Source of the DNA: Thermoplasmatales archaeon UBA447 | GTDB taxonomy: Archaea > Thermoplasmatota > Thermoplasmata > Thermoplasmatales > Thermoplasmataceae | Length of the DNA: 6,659 nucleotides | Assembly: GCA_002503205.1 (NCBI GenBank) | Contig: DARE01000037.1 | Location: 495 to 7,153, forward strand | Direction: 5' to 3' | Shown: in pieces, positions 5,772 to 6,659 of the stretch | How the letters are laid out: each line of letters starts with the position of its first letter | Position numbering within the stretch: the first letter of the stretch is position 1 | Position numbers and translations under genes: made by a program | Notes under the pieces: model-generated | Database searches by the model: none | Told to the model about the DNA's origin: nothing | Seen by the model: the letters and a program-made list of their open reading frames with translations, nothing else

Positions 5772-6659
5772 TTTTTCCACTCCATTATTTTTCTCCTTTA
5801 TGCCTACAGGTCGATCTATAAGATTTTCAATGTCACTTATCCTATTCATGAGATCAGAGCCCAACAACGATCTCAGGCTTTGTTTGCCACCTCTTTTTTT
5901 ATTTCCATTTTCATTCATGAGGCTTTTAATCTGTGAAAATATTGAAAGTGGCTCACTCAAATAACCCCTAATTACTGGAGCCATCTTTTTGAAGTCCATG
6001 AATCTGATCGACTTATTCGAAAGGACAGAGAATGTCTCAATTAGATTGAGTACCTCATCAAGCTTGTTATATCTGATCCTCGTTATGCCAAGATCATTCA
6101 TAGAGAATGAAGGGGCATCATAAACTAATATTTCCTTGCCCAGAGAAGGGGACGGTGAATGTGCTTCCGAAATAAAGCATTTCATTTTGGTATTTTTCGA
6201 AAATATTATGGCAGTTGTAAGAACGCTTAGTGCATCTGAAAGGTTGTCAACGTCCATTGCACCTATCCAGAAACTGCTGTCAACCTTCAGGCTTTCGTCC
6301 CTTTCATATGTATCAATAAGGCCAATAAATAATTCCTCTAAGTTTGATGGCTCAGAATCTCCTCTCCCTCTAATCCAATTTGTGAGGACTTCAGCCATAT
6401 CTATGTAAGAAATCGCTCCAGGGAAAGAAACGTACAATACTACCCTAGAAAAATCTGATCTTAACTGGGGAATTATGCATTTCCTCAATAGTGCCTCCAG
6501 TTTATAATCTATGTCGACCCTGGCAAAGCTTATAGCTGAGGTAGTAAGCCTGTTGGAGAAAGTGCTGTTAGTCGCCAGAGCGTACATGCTCTCTGCTTTA
6601 GCTTCATACTGGGCCGGATAAGAATTGATAATTGACATGGATTTCTTTTCAGGTACAAC
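5391..6659 (-). CDS. cas10d: Cas10d (Csc3), type I-D large subunit, C-terminal part, cut at window edge
   Basis: Large subunit of the type I-D effector complex; in this family it carries an N-terminal HD nuclease, a Cas10-like palm and a helical C-terminus. Only the last 422 codons are visible. The frame stays open for seven codons (VVPEKKS) above the ATG at 6638 to the window edge, and that ATG has no good ribosome binding site, so I read it as internal. Visible parts, counted from that Met: a palm-like segment with LYVSFPGAISYIDMAEVL (68-85), then SEAHSPSPSLGKEILVYDAP (157-176), then a helical region with SEPLSIFSQIKSLMNE (228-243). The pattern resembles Cas10d as I know it; no GGDD cyclase motif is present, as expected for I-D. 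The helical tail after about residue 290 is probably also made separately as Cas11d. The stop overlaps the csc2 start (ATGA). The identification is supported by the csc2-csc1 neighbours more than by any single catalytic motif. The HD domain cannot be checked here. Confidence 0.85.
   Translation of the reverse strand, partial: VVPEKKSMSIINSYPAQYEAKAESMYALATNSTFSNRLTTSAISFARVDIDYKLEALLRKCIIPQLRSDFSRVVLYVSFPGAISYIDMAEVLTNWIRGRGDSEPSNLEELFIGLIDTYERDESLKVDSSFWIGAMDVDNLSDALSVLTTAIIFSKNTKMKCFISEAHSPSPSLGKEILVYDAPSFSMNDLGITRIRYNKLDEVLNLIETFSVLSNKSIRFMDFKKMAPVIRGYLSEPLSIFSQIKSLMNENGNKKRGGKQSLRSLLGSDLMNRISDIENLIDRPVGIKEKNNGVEKMEEIKNLAKAALRLKNPGDSSNKRTWLVRDSLYALEKWKSNTGGTGNHDLADFLDILDGQILKGLEREDIEIRNHTYIDDFSRALISALDKLFGGRVPSGSMKSYFIDAFEFEYLLEYETTQRGGK
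5780..5800 (-). promoter_or_regulatory. Tandem internal ribosome-binding sites ahead of the Cas11d start
   Basis: Two Shine-Dalgarno-like tracts lie inside the cas10d coding sequence: TAAAGGAG (5800-5793) and GGAG (5783-5780). They sit 21 and 8 nt ahead of the in-frame ATG at 5771. The second has normal spacing. The first is correctly placed (7 nt) for an out-of-frame ATG at 5785 and is 12 nt from an in-frame GTG at 5780. Confidence 0.55.

Noticed and set aside
5885..5900. AGAGGTGG following an A7 run inside cas10d, resembling another internal ribosome binding site
   Set aside because: No ATG, GTG or TTG in frame follows at a workable distance; the site is simply the codons for Lys-Lys-Arg-Gly-Gly.
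5638..5964. 108-codon open frame on the plus strand, opposite cas10d
   Set aside because: It lies wholly antisense to a well-supported coding region, has a Phe/Ser/Leu-rich composition typical of reverse-strand frames, and no recognisable domain.
6615..6638. ATG at 6638 as the true start of the cas10d fragment
   Set aside because: The same frame continues to the window edge with no stop, no good binding site precedes the ATG, and Cas10d is normally much longer than 415 residues.
5391..6659. Type III Cas10 with cyclic oligoadenylate synthesis
   Set aside because: No GGDD motif is visible, and the neighbours are Csc1, Csc2 and a Cas3 helicase, which define type I-D.

Overview
The window holds the downstream seven genes of a type I-D CRISPR-Cas locus, all on the minus strand and tightly packed. 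In transcription order (high to low coordinates) they are: the C-terminal part of cas10d (cut by the window edge), csc2 (cas7d), csc1 (cas5d), an HD-less cas3' helicase, cas4, cas1 and cas2. The subtype call rests on Csc1 and Csc2 families lying next to a Cas10d-like C-terminus and a Cas3 helicase without a nuclease domain. This is a known CRISPR subtype. I do not see an undescribed defence system, but several details of how the operon is built deserve a look.

Layout: 6659-5391 partial cas10d, with a probable internally translated small subunit Cas11d at 5771-5391; 5394-4450 csc2; 4432-3746 csc1; about 3765-1924 cas3'; 1927-1403 cas4; 1406-447 cas1; 441-181 cas2; 180-1 a short non-coding stretch with a small hairpin and AT-rich, TATA-like tracts. 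cas10d/csc2, cas3'/cas4 and cas4/cas1 overlap by 4 nt, csc1/cas3' overlap by about 20 nt or more, and the remaining gaps are 5 and 17 nt, so this is one translationally coupled operon. No promoter for it lies in the window; it must be further upstream (beyond 6659).

Working together: Cas1, Cas2 and Cas4 would capture and trim new spacers. Csc2 (crRNA backbone), Csc1 (5' end of crRNA), Cas10d (large subunit) and Cas11d (small subunit) would form the DNA-targeting complex. Cas3' would unwind the target, with the HD nuclease expected at the unseen N-terminus of Cas10d. No cas6 and no CRISPR repeat array is visible, so both must lie outside the window or elsewhere in the genome.

Organism: moderately AT-rich DNA, many AGA/AGG arginine and ATA isoleucine codons, strong GGAGGTGAT-type ribosome binding sites and several TTG starts. 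This fits an archaeon (subtype I-D is common in Archaea and cyanobacteria), and a euryarchaeal or Thermoplasmata-like host is plausible, but the sequence alone does not settle it.
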